From the NCBI GenBank assembly GCA_003116875.1, contig BCKT01000013.1, positions 62,001-126,000 of the forward strand: a stretch of 64,000 nucleotides of DNA. The letters are read 5' to 3'. The notes below the pieces were generated by a model. It saw nothing but the letters and a program-made list of their open reading frames with translations. It was not told where the DNA came from and did not search any database. This stretch comes from Takashimella koratensis. Lineage: Eukaryota; Basidiomycota; Tremellomycetes; Trichosporonales; Tetragoniomycetaceae. Position numbers and translations under genes: made by a program. Positions 11,981 to 26,746 of the stretch are shown here, one piece after another (position 1 is the stretch's first letter; each line of letters begins with the position of its first letter).

Positions 11981-14185
11981 TTACCTGAGAGTAACGAGTT
12001 CCTCGGCCGAGGTCGGGTCTAGAAGACGAGCGATCAGCGAGGTCTCGTTATCCACTACATCACTATCACCGTAGATGAGGACTCACGAATAGCGACTGTA
12101 TCGTCAAAGTGCTGCTTGGTAGCTCCCATCTTAACAGCCACAGCGACTACACATACCTTGATCAGCTCAATCCTCACCTCGCATCAAATGCGAAACGTGT
12201 TCACTCACAACCTTGGAGCATCTCGTCGCTGCCTTCGCCAATGAGGTGGACACCGACGACCTTCTCTTCCTCCCCAACACAAACGAGTTTGAACGCGGTG
12301 GGCGTCTTGTAATCCTCGTCGAGCAAAGCGCCAGACAATCCCCTGAACTGTGAAGGTGTTAGCGTCCTGGTATGGGTCTTCGTTTGGAGGTGAACCAACT
12401 GACCGAGGTGGTGTAGGTTTTGACTTTATCGGCGCCAAACTTTTCCTTGGCCTCGGGCTCGGACAAGCCAACGGAACCGATAGTCGGGTGGCTACAATCG
12501 TATCAGCGTTGCTCAACCACTTCGCCGCCTTGTACTCTCAGGCATAAAGCCTAGGAGGCGCGTAGGTAAACCCAACCCTTCCACTTACGAGAAGACGACG
12601 CTCGGAACGTTGTCATAGTTCAATTTATCATTCTTGAACTTTTCCGGTCCGAACAACCTGTTACTCAACCTCCTTCCTGCTGCAATCGCGACGGGCGTCA
12701 AGAGTACTTTACCCGCGACGTCACCGATCGCAAAGACATCGTCGACATTGGTAGCTTGCCATTCGTCGGCGATGATATCACCTTTCTTGTCGACTTTGAC
12801 ACCGATGTTGTCGAGCCCGAGGTGTTCGGTGTTGGCGTGTCGACCGATAGCCCAGAGAAGGACGTCGACTTCGAGTGGGTCACCACCGGATTTCAAGTGG
12901 AGGAGGAGAGAGCCCGAAGAGGTCTTCTCAACCTTGGCGATCTCAGTCTTCGGGTGGAGGTTCATCCCGTGCTTGCCTGTTTGGGTCAGCAGCTTTCTAC
13001 AACGTGCAGTCCAAACATTACTCACCCATGAACGGGAGGAGGGTATCCGAGAGCATTGGGTCAAAGCTCCTCAACACACTCTCGTGCCTGTACAACAAGT
13101 GCGTCTCACTTCCAAGGGTGTTGAACACGCCGGCAAGCTCGACGGCAATGTATCCAGCACCAACAACGGCGACGCGTTTCGGCTGTTCCTCGATATCGAA
13201 GAATCCGTCCGAGTTGATTCCGTAGGACGCGCCGGGGATCTGCTCGTCGGTAGGGATTGTCGGGCGGCCACCGACAGCGATGATGATCTTCTTCGCGCGG
13301 ACTTTGTAGGACGACCCATCGGGCGACTTGATGAGTAGCGTGTGTGCGTCTACGAAAGACGCCCAACCCTCGTGGTAGTCGACCTTGTCGTTGACGAGGT
13401 TACGCTCGCTGTGGTGGTTAGTAGGGTGCATCGCCGCTTCGGGTTAAAGCAGAGATTGAGGCAAGTTCTAAGGCTAAGTCCACTCACTAGATCCCGTTGA
13501 GTCGCTTGATGTAAGCATCACGCTTGTGCTTGAGCGTCGTCCAGTCAAAAGTCTTGACCATCTTGTCAGCGGTCGAGTCGTCGCCGAAGCCAAACATGGG
13601 GGCCTTGCGCAGGCTCTCGGCCATATCGGCGGTGTACCACATGAGCTCTAAGTGATGAGAGGATAATTAGCGCTGCTATTGTAGCTCTGCTATTGTAACG
13701 CAAAAGGGCAGTGTGAGGAGACGTTGCCCAGGTAGACAGCACTAGGCAAGAGCGGAATTAAACTCAAGACTTACTCTTCGGGACACAGCCGACGTTCACG
13801 CAGGTACCACCGAGACGGTAGGTGGCCTCGACGAGACCAGCCTTGGCGCCATACGAGGCAGCGCGGCGCTGAGTCACACAGTGTCAGCTCGATCGATCCT
13901 GTTTCCCTCCCGAGCAGGGGTTCTCAAAGTTGAGGATGCAGTGGATTTAGGGATCTGTAACACCACTTACAGCGCTGGCGAGACCACCGGATCCTCCGCC
14001 AATAACAAAGACATCGCTAATGCACAGTCAGTACAGAGTCCACCTTGCAGTCGTGGGAAAACATTGCGTCCGTCATGTGATGAAATAGGTGGGAAACGGG
14101 ACGATGGCAAGATTGAAAAGGGGAAAAAGAGGTCAACTCACTACTCGCCGAGTTTCTCGGCTTCAACAGAGGGGATAGGGGGCAT
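11981..14185 (-). CDS. Glutathione reductase
   Basis: NADPH-dependent flavoenzyme reducing glutathione disulfide, in cytosol and possibly mitochondria. Ten exons (14185-14142, 14016-13971, 13868-13775, 13647-13488, 13408-13026, 12976-12589, 12491-12404, 12347-12209, 12146-12087, 12018-11981) total 1440 nt, 479 residues, close to the usual length. FAD-binding [13 protein letters not shown] lies at the N-terminus, then the redox disulfide [13 protein letters not shown], then NADPH-binding [12 protein letters not shown] with following arginines ([10 protein letters not shown]). The second FAD motif is [13 protein letters not shown], and the C-terminal active site HPTSAEE supplies the catalytic His-Glu pair. 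HPTSAEE and the Arg pair point to glutathione reductase rather than dihydrolipoamide dehydrogenase. The first ATG is at 14185, but the frame stays open upstream with a mitochondrial-type sequence (see the next entry). Confidence 0.95.
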
Positions 14186-14425
14186 CTTGGTGATTGCCGA
14201 TGCAGAGAAGGACCTGTAAGAGTTGAGAACTGGAAGAGCTGTACGCTTGGTGATCGATGAGCGATGCGAGTTCTGGAAAGGCCTAGTGAGAGCGGTTGCG
14301 ATTACGGTTGACGACGATGAAGATCGAGTCAAGAACGATGTTGGAGTTGGAGTTGCTGTTGCGGTTACGGCTGGTCGCGATGCGCGAACGCTGAGGGCGA
14401 GTCGGAGGGGCTGCACGTTGGGCAA
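14186..14425 (-). promoter_or_regulatory. In-frame upstream leader of glutathione reductase, possible mitochondrial presequence
   Basis: Upstream of the ATG at 14185 the same frame remains open for about 80 codons. It is rich in Arg, Ser, Thr and Ala with almost no acidic residues, and ends ...SYRSFSASAITK directly before the start methionine, which resembles a matrix-processing site. There is no ATG in any frame on this strand between 14186 and about 14556. Production of a mitochondrial form would therefore need either a near-cognate start codon or splicing from a further 5' exon. Acceptor-like tags (ttccag, cttacag) are present at about 14266-14210. Dual targeting of glutathione reductase is known in yeasts; it is inferred here. 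Confidence 0.45.
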
Positions 14426-15252
14426 GCGGGGTGGGATAGTAAATAGAGTGAGGAAGGGAATGACGACGGTGAAGGGGTGATATGAGATGGAAAAGAGAGA
14501 AGAGAAGAGAAGAGGGTGAAATCAAACGCCGGATTTTTAAAACGAGGTGGGTCGTCATGTGGGCTGGGATTTATCAGCGCGCTACAGTCCAGGTCATGCA
14601 TGGTCTCACTCAGCCCAGGACAACCTCCATCCGTATCCACGCCCGAACCCACTCCCTCATCCCTCGTCATCTTGTTTCGTAGCCACGCTACATACACAGC
14701 CCACCCCGTCTTTACGCATCAATCACGGGGACGCCGTACCCTCCTCGGGCTTGACGTCCGTCGCCGAAACCTTGATGGGTAAAAACCGCCCAGCCCCCGG
14801 TCGTCGTCGTCGCTTAACCTAACCGACGGTGGTGTCAAAATTGTCTAAACGATCGGCTCCGCGGCGCTCGTACACTACTAACCATTGGCAAGATGATGGA
14901 TTTTCTCAATCATATCCACTAACAAGTTGGTACACATCACTTGTTAGCCATGCAGGGAGGAGACAGGTCAATCGTTCATACATTAAAGTTCTAGATCGGG
15001 GAGGAGGAGGAGGAGGGGGGGGGGGGGGGGGTGGAGTGGGAGTAGGCGTAGATGGGGCGTTCGGACTTGGAGGAGGGGCCTTTGATGGATCTGAGAAGTA
15101 AGTATCACTTTCACGTCTACCCCACGATGAGCGACGAGAAATCAGTCANGAGCGGCGCACTTGGCGGCTGCGATCGTCTCCCAGTTCTGCGCAGGGATCG
15201 TCATTGTGTAGGCGATGAGGATGGGGGTGGGGGGGGGGGGGGGGGGGGGGTT

Positions 15253-15294
<42 letters not shown>

Positions 15295-15995
15295 GGAACA
15301 GTATAGCAATCGAATCAGAGTTGACTTCGTTCTTCTTTCTTTTTTTCTGCCTCTTCTCGTCTCTTCTCGTCTCCTTCTCTTCTGTCTGGGTAGGATAGGG
15401 GTCCAGGAATCCCCAACTGTGCGTAGTGCTATCAACGGGGTTTCATAATCGTATCATTGCGGGGCGTGGATGGGTTTGTGCTCGTGAACAAGGTCGTTTG
15501 TTTCATTTTTCACGTTTCTCTTTCGTTACGTTGTAGTCGTTTTCATTTTCATTTTCGTGTTCGTGTTCGTAGTAGTCGTGTATGGTCGTGTTCACATTCG
15601 TGTTCGTATTCGTATTCGTATGTTGTGACAAGCTTCCCAAGCCAAAGCCTGGGGGACAATTACAGTGGTTGTCAAGACAAGTCTCGAGGAGGAGACAATC
15701 CGGATCGGGTGAAGAGTGGAGAATCAAGATATGGGTCGGTCGGTGGTGGATATCGAAAGCTCTATTAAGACCATGGTATAGGTTATCGCAGGATCGGGAC
15801 TTGGCTGAGATATGGTTGAGAGGCCGTCGGGATGGAGACGGACCATGTGGACATGGGAGATGGGAGATGGGAGATGGGACGTGTGGGTCGCTCCTTACTC
15901 GTGAATGGGTCGTAGATGATTGGGTCGTATTCTCATCGAGGATGGAGTATACCGCTCTTGCCGTTGAGGGGAATAGCTACGTATCGCCTACATCC
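14426..15995. repeat. Gene-free region with long poly-G runs, an N and a TTCGTG/TTCGTA repeat
   Basis: No gene is supported. Plus-strand G runs lie at 15015-15031 (17), 15229-15250 (22) and 15256-15293 (38), preceded by a GGA/GAG tract near 15000. Base 15149 is an undetermined N, so the assembly is weak here. At about 15540-15630 there is a degenerate TTCGTG/TTCGTA hexamer tract. The last few hundred bases must include the kinase 3' UTR. Confidence 0.7.
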
Positions 15996-20139
<4,144 letters not shown>

Positions 20140-22446
20140 CACAGAACCCTCGAGACTTTCTTTGGTCGTCCGCACAATCCGCGCAAACCGGTAAACTTTC
20201 TTTCTTTTGAGGTGGAGCAGACGAGCAGTTCAAAGTCGAGGGCGCAGCGGTCGCAACGGTCCGATATCGGGGACAGATGTCGTGATTGTTGGGTCGGAGT
20301 TGGAAGGTCACTAAATCACACCCTTTGTTCGGACCGACGAGCGGGGAAGACACAAACACCGATAAAAGAGGGCCGCGAGATCACGCGCGGGTCGATGAGC
20401 GCTTGACAGTCAAGAGTGACGTAGAGCCGATAACGGGTCGTTTCGGAACGTCTCGGGATATTGAACTGGTCGTGCACTGCGGAAGGGCAAGAGAGGCAGG
20501 TCTCGAGGACGTTCCACGCTACCAGGGAGATGACGACCGTCAGCACAGTATCTGAAATGGACAGAGACGATCTCGGTGGCAAAGAAATGTGGAGAAATAA
20601 CCACTACTGGGGTATCCAGTGGCATGCAGGCATAATATGTACTGCAAGAGGGCAGTGCTTGCGCTCATCAAAGGCCTAGGTCACCACGCAGGGCGATAAT
20701 GCAAAACAAGAAAGGCCTGTTCTCACACAACACTCACATTGCGGCTCGTCCGAGCAACCCGGGGTGAGGTCTGATTCAGGTGTAGATGCTGAGGGTGAGC
20801 CCAGGTAGCGCACGAGACGCGATGTTCGGACTGACGGGCACGAGAAAGCAGCGTCCTGGTGTTGAGATCAGCGCGGGGTTTGGACCACGGCTTTGCTGGC
20901 GTTTGTTTGTCTCGGTTGTATGAGTTGGGGGTAAACAGGGAGGGAGGGAGCTGGCCAGGATAATAAAGGGTGGGGGGAGGTGGCGGAGGAGGACGGGAGA
21001 GGGAGAGCGGCGAGAAGAGCCTTTGAGCGGAGCTGGAAGGGCTCGGGTATGGGGACGTACGTGAAGCAGAGATAACACGAGGTCACGTCACTTGCCGTGA
21101 TGGCTCGGAGCTCTTCGGGTTTACCACCGTCGACGCAGCGCGTTTCTGCTTTTGGAAATGAGTGTGAGTAGAGGGGGGAGACTGGGTGAGGCTTGTCTTT
21201 TCACAAGTACCGTGGAGGCGGATGACGCCTTGCGCCGAGGACTGAGACGGAGACGGGCGTGTTACAGGATATAGCCCTAAGCGAGGAAGTGGAGGAGAGG
21301 GAGGAGAGGAGAGCGCGGTTTCAGACGGCAAGTCGAGGGTGTGATGTGCGGGTGGGTCGGGTCGGTGACAGTCGACTCGCTAGAGCCGCTGGGGTAAGAC
21401 GCTGAGTTATCGGCCGGCGCTCGCTCGCTGGCTCCGAGGCTAGTGAGTCGGGCTGGGAATGTCGCTCGAAGGCGCTCGGATCAAAGGAAGGAAATTTGAT
21501 GTCTTGAGCCTGCGAGCGGGGGGGTTGAGCGTGGGGTAAAGAGAAAGTGGGGATTACGAGGTGGGGAAGAAGGGAGGGAGAGAGTGGGCTCGGTGTCGGA
21601 GTAGGAGCGGGATAGGCGATGGGTAGTGGGCGCTGGGTCCGACGATGGGAAATGAAGGTGGGTGGGTTGGTGGTTTGGAAGGTGAGTCGGGAGGGTCACT
21701 TGGTGTTGGGTGGTGTGAGTATGGGTATGGGTTTGGTGGAGAAAGAGAGAGAGGGTGAGGGTGAGACAAAAGAGGGAGAAACGTGATCAGACGGTGACCG
21801 GCGATGAGCTGGCACCTAAAGGCAGGGAGGGGACTGGGAGAGAGAGGGAGAATGAGGGGAAAGGTGTTCCGTTGAATCGTGTCGAGGCGAGCCGGTGCGG
21901 GCCGTGAGTCGGGTCGAGCGCGATAAAGGCGAGGGGGGGTGAGGAGTGAGACAGAGTGAGGAGTGAGGAGTGAGGAGGAGGGGTGAGATTGATAAGTGAT
22001 GGATGAGATTCAAGGCGCGTGAGTGATCTCTGATGCGCTCATACCAACCGGTCGCCCCGTGCGCGCTCTCATCGTCATTACAATACACACTCACTCCCAC
22101 GGCACGACACGACGTAAAGGCGTTGCGACCCCCTGGCGCACCGCATACACCGCATCGCACGACCCGTCGTCCGTCGCACCCGTTGCCTGTAGCCTGTAGC
22201 ATGTTGCATACTACCTGTCTCCATGCTTGCTGGGGAAGTCTTGGTTGATCCTTCCACTCCACACGCAGCCCGTAGTATAGCTGCTCAGGCCGTACGCAGC
22301 AGCCTGGGCGAATATTTCAACTTGTGATACTGGGTTGCGATTGGGCCAATTTGGGCAGGTGGTCGATGTTTCGTCGAGACTGAAACGGGGGAGGAGGGAC
22401 CAGGGGAGGGAGGAAGGAGAAGGAGGGGTCATAGTGACAAGGGACA

Positions 22447-22510
22447 GGGGAGAGGGGAGAGGGGAGAGGGGGAGAGGGGAGAGGGGGAGAGGGGAGAGGG
22501 GAGGGGGCAA
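22447..22510. repeat. GGGGAGA minisatellite
   Basis: About eight imperfect copies of a 7-8 base unit, GGGGAGA or GGGGGAGA, lie head to tail. The G tracts could form a G-quadruplex. Confidence 0.8.
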
Positions 22511-23644
22511 GGGCGCTGTTTGTTGATGAGGGCGTTACAGAATCACAACCAGGCGTACTTTTGTTCCATCCCTATACCATGCGCCCGCCGACATCCTACG
22601 TTGGCTGTTCCATGCGAACAGTGTTCCTTGTACAACTGCTGGTATCTGGGCTGCTCTGCGTCTCGATATATAGTAGTAGCAGGTCGAGGTGGTAAGAGGG
22701 GACAAAACAGCCCGTGCGTGAGTTTGGGATTCAGACCGTCACAATGGTCGAGGTACGGATGCGAAAGAGGTTTCTTTCCACTTTGGGAGATTCTTCGAGA
22801 CTGGTCTTGAACAAGATAACCACAGTCGACTGGGTCGCTCGCAATCTGCAGAGCTCGGTACGGCTCGGAGAGGTTTACAGAATTTGACAGGACTGGAGTT
22901 TTAAAGCCAGTATCCGTTTGTGTGGAGGTGAAGACGACCAGGTTGCCGACTCTTGCTCGTGCTAGCTGCTTGCCGCCTTTATGCAGGACCTGGGCACCGG
23001 CAACCTTGTAAACCCTGCTGGGCTCAACGCATACCCCTTATCACACATGGAACGAACAGCACCTTCATACTTGGTGAATTGAAAAGACACGACACTCGTG
23101 TCGTAAACCTTTTATGCGAAGTTCTTCCCCACGGAAACCGATCGATGTTGCGGACCCAGTTTTCACTGACCTCCAACTGGCCAACGGCGAGGTGCAACCA
23201 ACTCGCTCAAATATCCCAAAGGGGTTAACGAAACTCGTTATCTATCCGCCGAGAATCACACTACCTCCCTCCACTTAGCAAATGCCAAGATACAGTACAA
23301 GCCCACTCGCGCGGGTCAGTTATACCTCTTTGGGTTAAGGACCGAGAAACCAAGAGCCATAAGAAATTAACTGCCTCGGAGTCATTATTCGTATCTGTTA
23401 TCAGGCTTGTAGCCCACTCAAAACCCTCCATCACATGTCGGGATCTACTTGCCTCTTTAGGTTTAGAACGAGTACCTAGGCGGAGCGGTCGTCCGGGCGG
23501 GTTTCACGATAAGAGACAGACCCACCCAAAGCTGACATCCACCCATTGTCCTTCGTTGTTAACCGCTTCGAGCTAACCAGCGGAGCAGCGGGCGAGCGGG
23601 ACGACGATAAACGCTGAGCAGGCGCCGCGAGCCGCTTCGAAAGA

Positions 23645-23650
23645 TATAAG
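23645..23650 (+). promoter_or_regulatory. TATA-like box of the MFS gene
   Basis: TATAAG lies 76-81 bp before the ATG at 23726, a normal spacing for a fungal TATA element with a short 5' UTR. Confidence 0.5.
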
Positions 23651-23725
23651 AGCCAGGGCCGGTCCAACGTGTCTGCGACGTCGAGCCAACTTTCCACTCA
23701 AACCTACCTCAGGGGAACAAGCGCC

Positions 23726-25661
23726 ATGACTTCCCATATCCAGGCAGTGTCCACGCCCCTCGATGACGAGAAGAACTTTGTGACCGACAAGGTCGCTGTC
23801 GTCGATACCGATGTCGATATCGTAGAGGGCGAGACGTTCGCCCTCCGCTCCAAGTTCACCTACGAGGACGGACAGCGACTCAAACGCAAAGCCGACTTCC
23901 GCATCATGACGTGAGTGAACCTCGCTGGCCAGCGTGGATCAGAACAGAAGTTAACCTTCCCAAGTATTCTCTCCCTCTGCTACTTGCTTAAAAACATCGA
24001 CGCCAACATCGTCTCCTACGTCGTCACCATCAACAAGGGCGAGCCCACTAGCATCTACACCATGCTCAACATGACCGCCGACCAATACTCTTACGTCTCT
24101 ACCGCTTTCACCGCTACCTTCATCCTCGCCGAGATCCCCTCCAACTTGCTCGTCAAATGGTCTACCCCACGTGTACGTGACTCTCACCTGAATCCGACAT
24201 TTATCTCTTATTTGGCGCTGACCTGTCCCCAGCTCCATTTCTTCCGAATCATCGTCGCATGGTCCATCGTCTGCGCCTGCACTGCCGCATGCAAGAATGT
24301 CGCCTCGCTCTATGCATGCCGTGTTCTCCTCGGTCTGTGCGAGGGAGGTCTCTGGCCCGCTATCTGTTACCAGTACGTCTACTTTTAACCTCATGATGAT
24401 CGAATGGCGCTGACTGGTTCCAAAGGTTGACATGCTGGTACCGTCCGGACGAGCTTGCCGTCCGCGCGACCCTTCTGATCACTGTGAGTAAAACTGGTTT
24501 GCAATGTTCGGATCACTCGCTGATGTACCTATAGCTTGCTCAATTCTCGGGTATCATCGATGCCGTCTTGACTTTTGGTCTCGGTACGTTGACAACAAAC
24601 AATGTGAATCCAAATACTGTACTGACACAGAACAGGGTACGCCAGCAGCAGCCGAGTCGCCGGTTGGCAGCTCTCCTTCATCATCACCGGCTGTCTCGGT
24701 GCCATTGTCGCCGCGCTTGTCTGGTTCTTCCTCCCCGACTGGCCCGACTCGCCGCCCTCGCCCCGCCAGTTCCTCTCCGAGGACGAGGGGGCGTTCATGG
24801 CTGCTCGTCTGCCGCCTAACGCTTCTCGTTCGTCGGACGCCACCTTTGACTTTGCGCAAATCAAGAAAGACTTGAAGAACCCGCTTACCTGGTCATTCGG
24901 CTTCATCTACATGCTGGTGAGTACAGCCGTCTAATTTTCTGATATCCGCGGCTGACAACTAACAGGGAGGAGCGGGTACCACCGGTTTGACTTTCTGGCT
25001 ACCAACGATTATTGCCGGATGGGGCGTTACCAATCGACAGACGACCAATCTGTTGACTATCCCCAACTCGGTCATTTACATCTTGACCTCGGTTGGCTTT
25101 GGATTCTTCCTCGACCGCTCGACTCGTTTTCCCAAGCCGATTTACATGATCGCTGCGCAGCTCATTTCCATCGGTCTCTTCATCGGTATGATCTTCTGCA
25201 CTAACAATGGTGGTCGCTATGCTTTGATCATTGTGAGTGCCTCATCATCTTTCTACTGTTTTTTCCTCCCCTGTCCACTCATCTGGTCACACTCACTAAC
25301 GACCCGTCAGCTTGCATACATGTGCTACGCCGTCGAGCAGACCTGCATCATCCCTCTACGAGCCATGACCACCGAGGGTTCTACTTCTTCTGCTTTCGCC
25401 TTTGCATTCAACAACGTTCTCGGTAACTCGGTCGGTCTCTGGTCGGCTCAGGTCTTCCGCTCCAAGTACGCCCCGACCTATGCCATCCCGTTCGCCGTGT
25501 GCTGCACTTTCGTCGCCGCCTCGATTGGTGCCATCTCCTCCATGTGGTGGTTCTCCAAGGACATTGAGATTGAAACACGGAAAGTGCTCAAGGAGCGTCA
25601 GTTGGCCGCCAAGGAGAACAAAATCTCCTACGCCGAGGTCCACGACGTGAGGCTCAAGTAA
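23726..25661 (+). CDS. MFS permease, anion:cation symporter (Dal5/Tna1-like) family
   Basis: Plasma-membrane proton symporter of the family that takes up organic anions such as allantoate, nicotinate, pantothenate or related vitamins; the substrate is not readable here. Eight exons (23726-23910, 23965-24172, 24233-24372, 24426-24483, 24535-24583, 24636-24916, 24966-25232, 25311-25661) give 512 residues. A hydrophilic N-terminus leads to the first helix with the family pattern LLKNIDANIVSYV. Next come AEIPSNLLVKW, RVLLGLCEGGLWPA (helix 4-5 loop), WRPDELAVRA-like CWYRPDELAVRA after helix 5, and the central loop with WPDSPPSPRQFLSEDE. TFWLPTIIAGWG and the final helices follow. About 12 membrane segments are expected. 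The C-terminal tail is short and charged. It stands alone, with TATAAG close upstream. Confidence 0.9.
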
Positions 25662-26746
25662 AAGCTAGGTGAAAAGCTGGTCAAGGAGACTGTTTTTGCT
25701 CCCGCGTCAACCGATAGAGTAGTGGCACAGTTGAAAAGAAAAGTCGTTTGAACCTCAATTTGGGTTCTGGTAAGCGCGATCGGCGCACTTGTCAGGCGAA
25801 GATTAGAATACCTTTGGGGCGTTGTACCGAATTCAATGTCAAAAAAGTGCCACGCGCTGCTTTTATCTTGGGGAAAGGGGGGGGGGGGGGGGGCACGGGA
25901 TGCCCCCAATCTCGTTAATCCTGTGATCAATCCACTTGGTGGCCGTGTAGCCGAACAAGCCATCAGGCATAATCCCGCACAGTCCTGCGATTGAAGGGCG
26001 AGGACGATGGAGATGTGTGATGACTTTGCGCGCCGAGGACAGGCGACAGCCACATGGTTACGAGAAACACGTGTTCTTAATCGCGCGACTTTTTTTCCCT
26101 ACCCGGGTCATCGCAGTCCCGATCCGCCCAGATCCGTCTCCAGCACTCTTCAGCACTCACTCCCACTGCCCACTTGGTCCCCATCGTGTCTCCTCATTCA
26201 CTCAATCACTCCACCTACATATACCCAGCCCTCAACGGTGCGCATAGCGTCAAGTGACAGTTCGAATCGACCGCCCCGTTCAAACCCCCACCTTTGACGG
26301 ACTTGTTGCGTGTTTCGTCTTCCTGCTCTCCCCTCACAACCCTTTGTCAACCGCCATTCATCCCCTCTCATCGCCTCGAATCAAAGGTCGCGCCTTTCGA
26401 TCTCAACTCTCTTACTTGAGACGAGTCTAGTCGTTCTCTATTCTCTCCTCTCGTTCCCCTCTCGGCCCTTTCCTTTGACTGGCCCTTTCTCTTTCTTGCC
26501 TTCTTTATTCTTTCTGGCAACGTCGTCCTCTTGCCCCTCGCCTCGCCTCTACCGCACACGTTTCCTTAACACGTAACGCGTACACTTTCCTCGTCGAAAT
26601 TCAACACGCAATCATCGTATTTCTCAACTGTCGCTCTCTCAAGACGCTCACCTCTATTCTTCATCGACCGACATACGCTCCACACTCTACAATCACTTAC
26701 TCTCTGGTATTCACTCTCGGTCTCAGACTGAACTCCATTTTTTCAC
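25662..26746. other. Intergenic with a poly-G run and a pyrimidine-rich leader
   Basis: A run of 17 G lies at 25877-25893. From about 26080 to 26746 the plus strand is markedly C/T-rich (ctctctc, cccctc), consistent with the promoter and 5' UTR of the following gene. No coding sequence is recognised. Confidence 0.5.

Larger units (their letters stand above)
20140..23725. other. 3.6-kb gene-free region with purine/pyrimidine tracts
   Basis: No ORF here has recognisable homology or joinable exons. The half next to the kinase is strongly strand-asymmetric: GA-rich on the plus strand, so CT-rich in the kinase's sense direction, as in long 5' leaders. It contains a GAGGAGT tract near 21939-21980 and a GGGGAGA minisatellite at about 22447-22510. 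The part toward the MFS gene is of ordinary composition and ends in that gene's promoter. A long 5' UTR, an upstream kinase exon or a non-coding RNA are all possible. Confidence 0.5.

Noticed and set aside
21816..22262. 148-codon minus-strand frame in the long intergenic region
   Set aside because: Low-complexity Ser/Pro/His composition from a CT-rich tract, without splice or homology support.
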